Shown here: positions 9,027 to 18,123 of the stretch, piece after piece | How positions within the stretch are numbered: position 1 is the first letter of the stretch | How the letters are laid out: each line of letters begins with the position of its first letter | Assembly: GCA_002494885.1 (NCBI GenBank) | Contig: DACV01000005.1 | Span: 1-64,000 of the forward strand | Source: Methanobacterium sp. UBA44 | GTDB lineage: Archaea; Methanobacteriota; Methanobacteria; Methanobacteriales; Methanobacteriaceae | Reading direction: 5' to 3' | Length of the DNA stretch: 64,000 bases | The notes under the pieces: generated by a model | Told to the model about the DNA's origin: nothing | Database searches by the model: none | The model's input: only the letters and a program-made list of their open reading frames with translations | Program-made: the position numbers and the translations under genes

Positions 9027-9614
9027 TTAATCTGTTTCTACATTTTCTAAAAATTCAGCAAATTTATTTACAGTCATTTTAAGGCTTTTAAAGCCCTCTT
9101 TATCTTCTTTAACCCCTTCAAGGGTATCTTTAGACCAGAAGGTAGCTCCTAAATTTGCTCCAAATGCTCCCCCGCTTACTGGTATTGCTCCTGTAAGTAC
9201 ATAATAAGTTATTATTTGTTGTATTGCGAGCTCTTGACCTCCAGCTCTATCTCCACCAACTGCAATGGCCATACAGACCTTATTTCTTAAAAAATCAACA
9301 TCTGCAGCACCCATTGCTCGAGTACGATCCATAACAGCCTTTAACTGGGCGCTTATTCCTCCATTATAGCATGGGGAAGCCATTATTAACCCATCACAGT
9401 CTTTAATTAAGCTGTAAACTTCGTACATATCATCTTTTTTGATGCATTCCTTTTCTCTTATACAATAATCACAGTGCATACAGGGAGATATATTCTTCCC
9501 TCTTACGCTAAAATAGCTGGTTTCAAAACCTTTTTCTTCAAGCATATTTAGAGCTTCTCTTGTGACATAATCAGTAGCCTGCTGCCTAGGACTTCCACAT
9601 ATTCCAACGATCAT
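9027..9614 (-). CDS. Iron-sulfur flavoprotein (NADPH-dependent FMN reductase fold)
   Basis: A 195-residue flavodoxin-like protein. The N-terminus IVGICGSPRQQATDYV binds the FMN phosphate. CMHCDYCIREKEC (residues about 48-60) is the compact CX2CX2CX5C motif of archaeal iron-sulfur flavoproteins that hold one [4Fe-4S] cluster. MASPCYNGGISAQLKAVMDR is the second flavin-binding element. The likely role is electron transfer or detoxification of O2 or peroxide, as proposed for the Methanosarcina protein. Monocistronic by spacing. Confidence 0.88.
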   Translation of the reverse strand: MIVGICGSPRQQATDYVTREALNMLEEKGFETSYFSVRGKNISPCMHCDYCIREKECIKKDDMYEVYSLIKDCDGLIMASPCYNGGISAQLKAVMDRTRAMGAADVDFLRNKVCMAIAVGGDRAGGQELAIQQIITYYVLTGAIPVSGGAFGANLGATFWSKDTLEGVKEDKEGFKSLKMTVNKFAEFLENVETD

Positions 9615-9753
9615 ATTAATCCTCCAGAATATAGTATATTTAATCTCAATGATAAGTATTGCTCTAAAAGTGAATAAAAATAAGTTAATTAAATAAAAAT
9701 AGATTTAGCATGGGGTGTCTATGCAAAATAAAAGAAGAATTTAATTTATTTTT

Positions 9754-10974
9754 TTAAATTGACTCGTCTTCATCAAGTGCAAGCCTCATTGTATCTGGAT
9801 CTTGGGGCATATGTTCTAAAAAGTCTTCAGCAGCACGTCTGACGTCTCTTGAACCTATAATATATCTTCCAACAACGATGATATCTGCACCATTTGTAAG
9901 GGCCATATTGACTTTATTAGGTGTTATTCCACCTGCAACTGCTACAAGTTTTCTTTTTCCGAGAATTTCTTTAATCTGGTTGATATTACCCCATTCAGTG
10001 ACTTCGCCCAATTCTTCTCCTCTTTCAGCTGCCATTGTTTCCAGGTCAACATTTCTGTGTAATAAAACGATGTCCGGTTTGTATCTAATGGATTGAAGCT
10101 TTTCAACGAAGTTATCCACGTTCATCATGTCCAGAATAGAATATATTCCCTGTTTCATTGCTTCGTGAATTGCTTTTTCAATGGATTCGATTGTTCCAAG
10201 CCCAGAGATTGCAACAGCGTCAGCAGTTTCATCTGCAGCCATTTTAACCTCTATTCTTCCAACATCAAGGGTTTTAAGGTCTGCAATAATGAACGCATCT
10301 TTTCTAAGTTCTCTAATTCTGCTTACAACTCCAACACCGAATTTTTTAACCAGCGGTGTTCCTGCTTCAAGTAATATCCTTTCTCTGTCTGGGAGACTGT
10401 TTATTATTCTTTCAACTTCATCGAAGTTGTCTAAATCGAGTGCAACCTGTAAGTATGGCGGATTCCACAGCCTTACTACTTTAAAGCCCATTATTGCATG
10501 TGTTCCACGGTCTTTTTCTGCTAAAACTTTACTGGCTGGTGGATATTCTTCCATTGCTCTTCTTATTGCCAACTTGGTCGCTCCATAGTTGTATTGATAA
10601 ATTTTACGGAAATCTTCTGCCTCTGGGTGGATAAAAACAGAAGCAAGAATTACTATGTCTTCTACTTTATCTTCAGGAATTAACCCTTCTTCTACAGCAT
10701 CTGCAACAGCTCTACCTACAGCAGTTTGAGCTGGACCAAATATCTTGTTTGCATCCTCTAAACAGCCTACAGTCACTTTGGGTATAATTACTGTTGCTGG
10801 TTTTGTCATTAAGTTTGGTCTAATTACTGAAAGGAGGGGGGTGTGTCCTATTGAAAGTTGTGTTAAACTATTTACCATTGCTTCCCCTGCAGGGCCATTT
10901 TTATCTCCAATTACTAAATCAACGTGAGCTATTTCATTCCCGCTTCCTATTAAAGCTTCTCCTATAAGGTACAT
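9754..10974 (-). CDS. fae-hps: Bifunctional formaldehyde-activating enzyme / hexulose-6-phosphate synthase
   Basis: A 406-residue fusion. Residues 1-160 are Fae, which condenses formaldehyde with H4MPT (EALIGSGNEIAHVDLVIGDKNGP, with the conserved His at about 17). Residues about 165-385 are a TIM-barrel Hps domain (ADLKTLDVGRIEVKMAADETADAV; GGITPNKV). In methanogens the pair is thought to run in reverse, making ribulose 5-phosphate and capturing the released formaldehyde. The fused form is common in archaea. It stands alone here. Confidence 0.96.
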   Translation of the reverse strand: MYLIGEALIGSGNEIAHVDLVIGDKNGPAGEAMVNSLTQLSIGHTPLLSVIRPNLMTKPATVIIPKVTVGCLEDANKIFGPAQTAVGRAVADAVEEGLIPEDKVEDIVILASVFIHPEAEDFRKIYQYNYGATKLAIRRAMEEYPPASKVLAEKDRGTHAIMGFKVVRLWNPPYLQVALDLDNFDEVERIINSLPDRERILLEAGTPLVKKFGVGVVSRIRELRKDAFIIADLKTLDVGRIEVKMAADETADAVAISGLGTIESIEKAIHEAMKQGIYSILDMMNVDNFVEKLQSIRYKPDIVLLHRNVDLETMAAERGEELGEVTEWGNINQIKEILGKRKLVAVAGGITPNKVNMALTNGADIIVVGRYIIGSRDVRRAAEDFLEHMPQDPDTMRLALDEDESI

Positions 10975-11156
10975 AATTGTTATCCTCCATTTACTCTAAA
11001 ATATTGTATAATTCATACAGTATAAAATAGTTTTAGTTTTTTAAATTCTAATTAATCTTTTTGAATGAGCGAATTTATAAATTCAGCATCAAAAATTCAG
11101 AAGTATAATTAATAATAATTATGATAAATATAATATAATGTGATATTTAAGATTGT

Positions 11157-11471
11157 ATGGTTGTGTTAAAAATGATAAGATATCTTAAAGAACCAGGTCA
11201 GGATAAAAAAGAATTATTGTTTATAGCTGATGAAATTAACAGAGTATACGAAAAAATGCTTGGAATTGTAGTTGGACATTACGATAGGAAAACATCTTAT
11301 AAATATAATGAATCAGATGAAACTGCGCTAATTGGCGTAGAATTAAAACCTTCTGAAATTGGAAATGAAGAATCTAAAAAAAAAGAAGCCACAAGGTTTA
11401 TAGAATGGTTTAACGTAGCTATCAATGAAGTTGTAATCGATGATTACAAGCATGAACTAAGAAAAAAATAG
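11157..11471 (+). CDS. Conserved-looking protein of unknown function
   Basis: A 104-residue acidic, soluble, mostly helical protein (KKELLFIADEINRVYEKMLGI; EATRFIEWFNVAINEVVIDD). I do not recognise the family. There is no signal peptide or membrane segment. No ribosome site precedes the ATG, but an AT-rich TATA-like stretch (ATAAATATAATA) lies 20-30 nt upstream, so it may be leaderless. It converges with trpB2, with two hairpins between them. Confidence 0.6.
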   Translation: MVVLKMIRYLKEPGQDKKELLFIADEINRVYEKMLGIVVGHYDRKTSYKYNESDETALIGVELKPSEIGNEESKKKEATRFIEWFNVAINEVVIDDYKHELRKK

Positions 11472-11478
11472 AAAGCAT

Positions 11479-11521
11479 ACAGAAATCCTTTGATTTCTGT
11501 GGCACCGAAATCCGCGATTTC
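11479..11521. terminator. Two hairpins between convergent genes
   Basis: ACAGAAATC (11479-11487) pairs with GATTTCTGT (11492-11500) across CTTT. GAAATC (11507-11512) pairs with GATTTC (11516-11521) across CGC. They lie between a plus-strand gene ending at 11471 and trpB2 ending at 11537 and could stop transcription from both sides. Their form (ATC-loop-GAT, 3-4 nt loops) matches the palindrome family at 8.6, 21.8 and 38.4 kb. Confidence 0.6.
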
Positions 11522-11536
11522 AGATGAAAATGGAAT

Positions 11537-12832
11537 TTATTTGTCTCTAAGGGTTCCGTTTATATAATCATCGTATCCTTTAAGGTCGAGCATTCCATGT
11601 CCTGAGAGATTAATTATTATATTTTTCTCTTCTTTGTTTTTCTTACACTCTAATGCTTCATCTATTCCTACTTTTATTGCATGACAACTTTCTGGGGCAG
11701 GAACTAAACCTTCACATTTAGCAAATGTTGTACCGCTCTTGAATATGTCTTCCTGTGCCACTGAACGTGGTTCTACAATTCCTTCGTGCACAAGTAACGA
11801 CACTAAAGAGGACATTCCATGGTAACGTAAACCTCCAGCATGTACAGATGGTGGTACAAATTCATGTCCAAGGGTGTACATCTTTAAAAGAGGTGTTAGG
11901 CCAGCAGTATCTCCAAAGTCGTATTTATATTCTCCTTCTGTAAGTGTAGGGCATGAAGATGGCTCTGCTGCGATGAATTTACAGTCGATCTTCTCATCAA
12001 GCTTATCTTTAACGAATGGGAATGTAGCGCCAGCGAAGTTACTTCCACCACCTACACAGCCAACTATTACATCAGGGTTTTCTCCAATTTTTTTCATCTG
12101 TTTTTTGGTTTCAAGACCTATAACAGTCTGATGTAACATAACGTGGTTTAAAACGCTTCCAAGTGAATAATAAGTCTTATCATCGTGTAAAGCTTGTTCC
12201 ATTGCTTCAGATATGGCAATTCCCAGGGATCCTGGATGGTTAGGATCTTTAGCCAGTATCTTTCTTCCAAATTCTGTTTTATCACTTGGTGAAGGTATAA
12301 CTTCTCCATCATAGATTTGCATTATTGTTTTTCTGTAGGGTTTTTGTTCAAATGAAACTTTAACCATATAAACAGTACAATCAAGACCCATCATGGAACA
12401 TGCAAGTGATAAAGCAGTACCCCATTGTCCAGCACCTGTTTCTGTAGTAAGGCGTTCAACACCGTCCTGTTTAGCATAATAAGCCTGTGCAATGGCTGTA
12501 TTTAGCTTATGACTTCCTGTTGGAGAAAGGTCTTCTCTTTTATAGTAAATCTTTGCTGGTGTATCAAGATAATCTTCAAGTCCTGTTGCCCTGAATAGTG
12601 GGCTTGGCCTTCCTATCATTTTGTAAACTTTCATTACTTCTTTAGGAATCTCAATCCATCTCTCTGTGGACATTTCTTGTTCTAAAACGCCTTTAGAAAA
12701 CATTTTTGGTAGATTTTCAATCTGATGCCCTTCTTCTGTTTGATCGGGCATTGGTGGTTCCACCGGTAAGTCTGCCACTATGTTATACCATTTTTTTGGA
12801 ATTTCTTTCTCTGATAATGTAACTTTATACAT
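11537..12832 (-). CDS. trpB2: Tryptophan synthase beta chain, TrpB2 type
   Basis: PLP enzyme joining indole and serine. The 431 residues and extended N-terminus (EIPKKWYNIVADLP) mark the TrpB2 subfamily, which does not form the classic complex with TrpA and may salvage free indole. The PLP lysine is in SPTGSHKLNTA (K109), the phosphate loop is VGCVGGGSNF, and the TETGAGQWG segment is intact. GGTGAT precedes the ATG. A TGTAC-based palindrome upstream suggests TrpY control. Confidence 0.95.
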   Translation of the reverse strand: MYKVTLSEKEIPKKWYNIVADLPVEPPMPDQTEEGHQIENLPKMFSKGVLEQEMSTERWIEIPKEVMKVYKMIGRPSPLFRATGLEDYLDTPAKIYYKREDLSPTGSHKLNTAIAQAYYAKQDGVERLTTETGAGQWGTALSLACSMMGLDCTVYMVKVSFEQKPYRKTIMQIYDGEVIPSPSDKTEFGRKILAKDPNHPGSLGIAISEAMEQALHDDKTYYSLGSVLNHVMLHQTVIGLETKKQMKKIGENPDVIVGCVGGGSNFAGATFPFVKDKLDEKIDCKFIAAEPSSCPTLTEGEYKYDFGDTAGLTPLLKMYTLGHEFVPPSVHAGGLRYHGMSSLVSLLVHEGIVEPRSVAQEDIFKSGTTFAKCEGLVPAPESCHAIKVGIDEALECKKNKEEKNIIINLSGHGMLDLKGYDDYINGTLRDK

Positions 12833-12873
12833 GTAATCACCATTTCTTTATATAATATATGACTTTAGAGTAC

Positions 12874-12903
12874 TATTTAAACCTTTGTCGTACATATTTG
12901 TAC
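12874..12903 (-). promoter_or_regulatory. trpB2 promoter with probable TrpY operator
   Basis: Read on the minus strand, TTTAAATA (12881-12874) is a good TATA box for trpB2, preceded by a purine-rich BRE-like AAAGG. Directly upstream lies the palindrome GTACA-TATT-TGTAC (12890-12903), and AGTACT (12869-12874) overlaps the TATA box. TrpY of Methanothermobacter binds TGTACA boxes and is known to regulate trpB2. Transfer of that knowledge to this site is inference. Confidence 0.6.
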
Positions 12904-12965
12904 TATTGTAATTTTAAGTTGTGAATTCCTATTGTTTCTTATTATATAAAATCAAATATAATAGC

Positions 12966-14006
12966 ATGAAGATTTTGACAGTAGATGTAGGTGTTGGAAC
13001 CCAAGATATAATGTTTTATGATTCTATGCAGTCTATTGAAAATTCACCTAAATTAGTAATGCCATCTCCAACCAAAATAATTGCAAAAAGGATAAAAAAG
13101 AGTAATGAAGACCTATTTATTAACGGAGAAACTATGGGTGGAGGTCCTATAAATAGGGCCATACAGGAACATCTTAATAAAGGTTACAGAGTTATCATGA
13201 CTGAAAATGCTGCAAGAACAGTAAGAGATAATCTGGATTATGTAAAATCTTTTGGAATTGAGATAATTACAGATGATAAAATTGATGAATATAAAGACCT
13301 TAAAACCATTGAACTTAAAGATGTGGATTTAGAAGCAATAAATGAATCTTTATCTAAATTTGATGTGGAGACAGATTTTGATTATCTGGGAATAGCAGTT
13401 CAGGATCATGGATATATGGAGGGAATAGGGGATAGAAACTTTAGATTCATGAAAATAAAGGAGATATTGAATAAACCCAAACTTCCGGAAGAATTTGCAT
13501 ACTTTGGAAATGCTCCAGACTATTTTACAAGAATTAACGCAGTATTTAGAATGTTTAAGAGATATGATCCAGTGGTAATGGATTCAAAATTTGCATCTGT
13601 TTGTGGAGCCACATGTGACCGTTATGTTAAAACACTTGAAAAATATATAATAATGGATATAGGAAACGGGCACACACTGGCAGCAGCATTTAATAAAGGC
13701 AAGATATATGGAGTATTTGAACATCATACACGTAGTTTAACCCCTGAAAAGATAGAAAAGTATGTGAACAAACTTTCAAATGGAACAATAACCCATGAAG
13801 AAATACATGACGATCATGGCCATGGTGCATGGTCCCTGGCTCCAATAGGTGAATTTAAAAATGTAATTGCAACAGGACCTCGGCGAAAAATATTAGAAGA
13901 AACAGATTTAAACGTTCATTACGCAGCCCCTGCAGGTGATGTGATGATGACAGGGCCTGCAGGATTAATAAAAGCAATAATGCTTAATAAGGAAGAAATT
14001 AAATGA
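12966..14006 (+). CDS. DUF1786 family protein
   Basis: About 346 residues with an ASKHA-like start (MKILTVDVGVGTQDIMFYDS) and a second glycine-rich nucleotide-binding-like stretch (IIMDIGNGHTLAAAFNKGKI). The family has been labelled pyruvate formate-lyase activating-like, but no radical-SAM cysteine motif is present, so that label is unsupported. I chose the ATG at 12966 because the family start MKILTVD begins there. Upstream codons are implausible. Its stop overlaps the next start by 4 bases (ATGA), so it is translationally coupled to the PHP gene. Confidence 0.8.
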   Translation: MKILTVDVGVGTQDIMFYDSMQSIENSPKLVMPSPTKIIAKRIKKSNEDLFINGETMGGGPINRAIQEHLNKGYRVIMTENAARTVRDNLDYVKSFGIEIITDDKIDEYKDLKTIELKDVDLEAINESLSKFDVETDFDYLGIAVQDHGYMEGIGDRNFRFMKIKEILNKPKLPEEFAYFGNAPDYFTRINAVFRMFKRYDPVVMDSKFASVCGATCDRYVKTLEKYIIMDIGNGHTLAAAFNKGKIYGVFEHHTRSLTPEKIEKYVNKLSNGTITHEEIHDDHGHGAWSLAPIGEFKNVIATGPRRKILEETDLNVHYAAPAGDVMMTGPAGLIKAIMLNKEEIK

Positions 14007-14653
14007 TATTAGACCCACATATTCACAGTATATATTCCAGCGATTCCAGAATGGCCCCAAAGGATATAATTAAATATTCAAGAAAAATAGGTCTGGATGC
14101 AATTGCAATTGCAGATCATAACTCAATTAAGGGTGCTCTTTGCGGAATTGAGTATTCAAGAGATTTGGATGATTTTATCGTTGTTCCTGCTATGGAAGTA
14201 AGTACAAATAAAGGGCACATAGTGGCATTAGGTATAAAGGAAGAAATAGAATCGTATATGGCCCCTGAATACACCATTGAAACTATTAGGGATATGGGAG
14301 GAATTGCAATAGCCCCTCACCCTTTTGTACGTTACAGAGAAGGATTGTGTGATGTAATTAAGGATCTGGATGTGGATGCAGTTGAAACACTGAATTCCCG
14401 TTATGTTTTTGGTTATTCAAACTGGCGTGCTAAGAAACTTGCTGAAGAAAAGGGGATTCCTCAAATCGGGGCAAGCGATGCCCACTTTTTAGGGGCGATT
14501 GGAAGCTGTGTAACAGAATTAGGGGCAGATTATTCTGTTGAGAGTATAATTGAAGGTATTTTGTCAGGTAAAACCAATGTATTTGGAGATAGAACGCCTT
14601 TGCCTCTAATATTAAAGGAAGTTATCAATAAAAAGATTAAAAAAATACAATAA
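14003..14653 (+). CDS. PHP-domain metal-dependent phosphoesterase
   Basis: A 216-residue PHP protein. The metal-binding motifs are DPHIHSIYSSDS (residues 4-15), IADHNSI (about 35-41), APHPF (about 92-96) and GASDAHF near residue 155. The family hydrolyses phosphoesters such as nucleotides or histidinol phosphate-like compounds. The substrate is not inferable. It overlaps the DUF1786 stop codon, so the two probably act in one process. Confidence 0.9.
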   Translation: MILDPHIHSIYSSDSRMAPKDIIKYSRKIGLDAIAIADHNSIKGALCGIEYSRDLDDFIVVPAMEVSTNKGHIVALGIKEEIESYMAPEYTIETIRDMGGIAIAPHPFVRYREGLCDVIKDLDVDAVETLNSRYVFGYSNWRAKKLAEEKGIPQIGASDAHFLGAIGSCVTELGADYSVESIIEGILSGKTNVFGDRTPLPLILKEVINKKIKKIQ

Positions 14654-14714
14654 AATAAAATCAATTTAATGTAAACTATTTATTAGTCAAAATTAAACTC
14701 AGGAGGGAATATTT

Positions 14715-15158
14715 GTGGTTCAAAAGATATTAGTTCCCACAGACGGATCAAAACAGGCAGAAGTGGCAGGAGAATATGCTATTTCCACGGCTGGAATTGG
14801 TGATGAAATAATTGTATTATATGTAATTGATACAAATTATCTTAATGCACTACCCCAGCAAGATTTAAGGAATCAACTGGAAGAAAATATGAGGGATGAA
14901 GGAAAAATAGCCGCTGAGAAATTTAAAAAAAAAATAGAGGATGCTAAATGCGAAGGGCATTGTAAAAATGTCGATTTAATTACTAAAATTAAAATAGGTA
15001 ATCCTGCCGACGTTATACTTAAAACCATTAATGAGGAAAGTATAGATCAGGTAATAATGGGTAAATCAGGTAAACATGGTATAGAAAAGTTTTTTATTGG
15101 AAGTACCACTGATAAAGTAGTAAGGGGAGCAAAGGTTCCAGTAAATGTGATATCATAA
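14715..15158 (+). CDS. Universal stress protein (UspA family)
   Basis: A 147-residue single-domain Usp with KILVPTDGSKQAEVAGEYA at the N-terminus and the ATP-binding motif MGKSGKHGIEKFFIGSTTDKV near the C-terminus, so it is an ATP-binding type. The start is GTG at 14715, 8 nt after AGGAGG (14701-14706). Likely cytoplasmic dimer. Role in stress is by family only. Confidence 0.92.
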   Translation: MVQKILVPTDGSKQAEVAGEYAISTAGIGDEIIVLYVIDTNYLNALPQQDLRNQLEENMRDEGKIAAEKFKKKIEDAKCEGHCKNVDLITKIKIGNPADVILKTINEESIDQVIMGKSGKHGIEKFFIGSTTDKVVRGAKVPVNVIS

Positions 15159-15206
15159 AATTTATTTTCAGATAAAATTTAAATTAATAAAGCATCTATT
15201 AAGTCT

Positions 15207-15998
15207 ATGCTCTCTGAAATATCAAAGTTTATTCAGGATAATTTTCTTTATCTTCAACCAGGTTATACTCTATTGAATACCATTGTTTTCGGCATAATAC
15301 TGGGTATTGTAGTTATATTAATTATAAAAATGTTTAAATACATCAAAAAAGATCCAAAAGACCTCTTAATTCCTCTAATTCCCTTTATTTTCTTTGGGTC
15401 AAGTACTAGAGCCCTTGTAGATAATGGAATTTATCCCCTGATTCTCTGGCTTGTAACTCCAGGAATTTACATTTTAACCGGTTTGGTAACAATTATCACT
15501 CTTCTTACATCAGTCTATATTGAAAAGAAGACTAATTTTGATTACAGATATCTAATGATTATTGTGGGAGTTATTCTATGCATTCCTAACATCTTATACA
15601 TCTCTAACATTAATTTAATAGCATTTTTGCAGATATTCATTTCTTGGGGAGCAGTTTCATCCATTTTCATAATTTTACGTAATAAATGGAATCTTTTAAA
15701 GGATAAACTAAATTTAAGTGCTATATTAGCTCATTTATTCGATGCATCTTCTACATTCATTGCAGTTGACTTCTATGGCTATGGTGAACAGCATGTACTT
15801 CCAAATGCGCTTACCAATCTTGCAGGAACTGCTTTTGTAATGTTTCCATTAAAAATAGCTGTTATTTTAGTGGCACTTTATGTAATTGACGAATACATTG
15901 AAGATAAAACCATTGCCAATATGTTGAAACTTGCCATATTTATTTTGGGTCTTGCCCCAGGTCTCAGGAATTCATTGAGCCTTATTATAGGCGCTTAG
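15207..15998 (+). CDS. DUF63 family membrane protein
   Basis: A 263-residue integral membrane protein with about 7-8 hydrophobic segments. The archaeal DUF63 features are FFGSSTRALVDNGIYP near residues 62-77 and LAHLFDASSTFIAVDFYGYGEQHVLPN about two thirds along. The family is widespread in Euryarchaeota with no known function. It starts 48 nt after the Usp gene on the same strand. The conserved charged residues within membrane segments hint at enzymatic or transport activity, which is inference. Confidence 0.85.
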   Translation: MLSEISKFIQDNFLYLQPGYTLLNTIVFGIILGIVVILIIKMFKYIKKDPKDLLIPLIPFIFFGSSTRALVDNGIYPLILWLVTPGIYILTGLVTIITLLTSVYIEKKTNFDYRYLMIIVGVILCIPNILYISNINLIAFLQIFISWGAVSSIFIILRNKWNLLKDKLNLSAILAHLFDASSTFIAVDFYGYGEQHVLPNALTNLAGTAFVMFPLKIAVILVALYVIDEYIEDKTIANMLKLAIFILGLAPGLRNSLSLIIGA

Positions 15999-16104
15999 TT
16001 TTGAGATTAATGCTTAATCTGAATTTCTCTAAAACTTTATCAACAATTATAATTTTTTTCCATATTCTGCCATAGATCTTAGACTGCCAGAACCTAAATT
16101 CTAA

Positions 16105-16236
16105 TTATACCATCCCATTTGGGTCTTGAGCCACTTCTTCTAAGTTATAATCTTCTTTTATGTTGGGTTGAATGTCATTTTCGAAATAGCTGCATGATGT
16201 GCAAATATATGAATCACAATTGCGTGCTTTTGGCAT
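16105..16236 (-). CDS. Small cysteine-rich protein (43 residues)
   Basis: The 330-base gap 15999-16329 contains a short minus-strand frame starting MPKARNCDSYICTSCSYFEN and ending EVAQDPNGMV. The three cysteines in CX4CX2C and the preceding Tyr resemble the first knuckle of rubredoxin or zinc-ribbon proteins. The upstream frame is closed by a stop just before the ATG and no ribosome site is seen. It could be a tiny metal-binding protein or a fragment of a longer one. The rest of the gap shows nothing else. Confidence 0.4.
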   Translation of the reverse strand: MPKARNCDSYICTSCSYFENDIQPNIKEDYNLEEVAQDPNGMV

Positions 16237-16329
16237 GGGTCATGAATAATTTTTTGAATTTCTTTTCAATGCTTAATAATTACAGAAATTTATTTAATCA
16301 TATAATACTAAATATTACATGGTGTTTTT

Positions 16330-18108
16330 ATGGAAAAAGAAATAGTAGCTGCTATTATGGCCGCAACATCTGATGTAGATATGATGTCCAATGACCGTAT
16401 GGAAGCCCTAACAAAGGGACATGGAATGTTGAACATTGCTGCAATTTGCGCTGCCAATTCAATAACTGAAGATGTGCTAAAAGGCGTTGAAATGAAACTT
16501 ACAGATCATAACGTCCAGTACCTTCCAATAGACAATGTGCTTAAAAAAGCTATAGATTCTGCAAAGCTCTCAGGAGCTGATTCTGCAAATGCGGCACTAA
16601 TAAGTGCTACATTATGCTATTTTGCAGGTACAAATGCACAGGTTGGAGTACCAGCAGGAAACAGAAAATTAGGAGCAATGGCCAGGATAATTGCAGGTGT
16701 AGATAGAAGCGGAGTGCTCGCAGTACCAACAGCAAAAGCAAATAATAAAATATCAGGATATGCTGCTGTAAAAGCAATATATGATGATATTTTTGACAAT
16801 AAACTTTCAAGGATAGATGGAAACATTGTTCCAATGGGAGTAGGCGGAGGGCCATTATATGGTCACGGTTCATTAGGAGAAGATGTTGGTTTCCCTGAAC
16901 TTGCCGAAAAGGGAGCTGCATCTGGAACAAGAGGAATGCTAAAGGCATATGCTAACGTAGGAATGCCTCCAAGCCCCATTTTAGCAGCAATATTCGGCGC
17001 TGCTGCAATACTGGAAATTGTGCATCCAGACTCAGAAGTTGGAGAAAGTTACGGTGAATTCTTTGTAACTAACAGTGCATATATGGCGGGAAAAGGAGCA
17101 GTAGAAGCTGCAGGATTACCTGAAAATCTCCATATTAGGGGTACAGGCGAAGAATATGATACAGCAAAGATTGTAGGTGACTTGGGGGTAATAATCAAAG
17201 ATATTGGAGGGCCAACAGTTATTGGAATGATGGTTTTTGAAGAATTACTGGCAGCATTTGAAGAATCACTAGCCATAGGTGCAGGTTTTTCAGGGGGACC
17301 ATTACAGCCGCCATTAGGACATATGACTGCTGATGCTGTTCTTTCTATGAAATTACTAATTGAAACCAAAGGAAATATTGAAGAAGCAGCAGACAGGATA
17401 AAAGAAGTCAAAGAAACTGGCTGGTTAGAGCCAGAATATGCAAAGATAGCTACTAACACAATATCCAGAAAAAGTGAACAGGTCAAAAGGGGCCCAGTAA
17501 CCAAGGCCTTGATACTTGCCACTGATGGAGCACTGGCTAAAGGAGTTTATAGAAGGGCTAGATTTGCTTATGATAATTTAAAGGATGGAAAAGATCTGGA
17601 AGAAATAGTGCGAATGATAGATGATGAGAAACTGGAAAACTTGGAAGCAGCAACCAGTGGCCTGTTCAGCAATATGATGGGTAAAGACATTAAAATAAAG
17701 GTCACTAAATATCAAGGATGCGCCAGAAGAAAGTCAAACGAGTTTTTACAAAAGTACTGTGGATTTGATACTGATGCAGATCTTGAGATTACAGTGGATG
17801 GAGAAAAAATCGTATTTGAAGGCCTGTCCCATAAGGTGATTCCTGATGCTGTATTAAACAAAAAAACTGATGTACTGGAAGCTATACCATTAGCTGCAGT
17901 GCCTATTGCGGAATTACAGCTTTCTGGCCATAGTATTATAAATTTAATAGTACCTGCCGCAGTTGCAGCGGCCATGGGCAGTGGTTCTCCGCAAGAAATT
18001 GCAAAAAAGGTAGCAGCAGGAGCTTATATCTCTTCAGCAATCCCTGGGGGTATTCAAAGATCAAAAGAAGTAGCCACACGTGCAGTAAAAATAATGTCAG
18101 AGTTCTAA
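16330..18108 (+). CDS. Large conserved methanogen protein of unknown function
   Basis: A 592-residue soluble protein rich in Gly and Ala. I do not assign a function. Visible elements are VPAGNRKLGAMARIIAGVDRSGVLAVPTAKANNK (residues about 103-136), a glycine run MGVGGGPLYGHGSLGEDVG (about 162-180), AGFSGGPLQPPLGHMTADA (about 315-333) and CARRKSNEFLQKYCG (about 462-476). These suggest a metabolite-binding enzyme. GGTG precedes the ATG. Its stop is 15 nt before a LarC-like gene, so the two form an operon, pointing to a possible metal-cofactor connection (inference). Confidence 0.7.
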   Translation: MEKEIVAAIMAATSDVDMMSNDRMEALTKGHGMLNIAAICAANSITEDVLKGVEMKLTDHNVQYLPIDNVLKKAIDSAKLSGADSANAALISATLCYFAGTNAQVGVPAGNRKLGAMARIIAGVDRSGVLAVPTAKANNKISGYAAVKAIYDDIFDNKLSRIDGNIVPMGVGGGPLYGHGSLGEDVGFPELAEKGAASGTRGMLKAYANVGMPPSPILAAIFGAAAILEIVHPDSEVGESYGEFFVTNSAYMAGKGAVEAAGLPENLHIRGTGEEYDTAKIVGDLGVIIKDIGGPTVIGMMVFEELLAAFEESLAIGAGFSGGPLQPPLGHMTADAVLSMKLLIETKGNIEEAADRIKEVKETGWLEPEYAKIATNTISRKSEQVKRGPVTKALILATDGALAKGVYRRARFAYDNLKDGKDLEEIVRMIDDEKLENLEAATSGLFSNMMGKDIKIKVTKYQGCARRKSNEFLQKYCGFDTDADLEITVDGEKIVFEGLSHKVIPDAVLNKKTDVLEAIPLAAVPIAELQLSGHSIINLIVPAAVAAAMGSGSPQEIAKKVAAGAYISSAIPGGIQRSKEVATRAVKIMSEF

Positions 18109-18123
18109 GCCGTTGGTGAATAA

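Noticed and set aside
16119..16373. 84-codon plus-strand frame before the 592-residue gene
   Set aside because: It overlaps the start of that gene out of frame and is rich in Asn, Cys and Tyr as expected of chance AT-rich sequence. The opposite strand holds a more protein-like small frame.
16617..17522. Minus-strand frames opposite the 592-residue gene
   Set aside because: Their Leu/Ser-rich low-complexity products mirror Ala/Gly-rich codons on the plus strand. The plus frame is continuous and coupled to the next gene.
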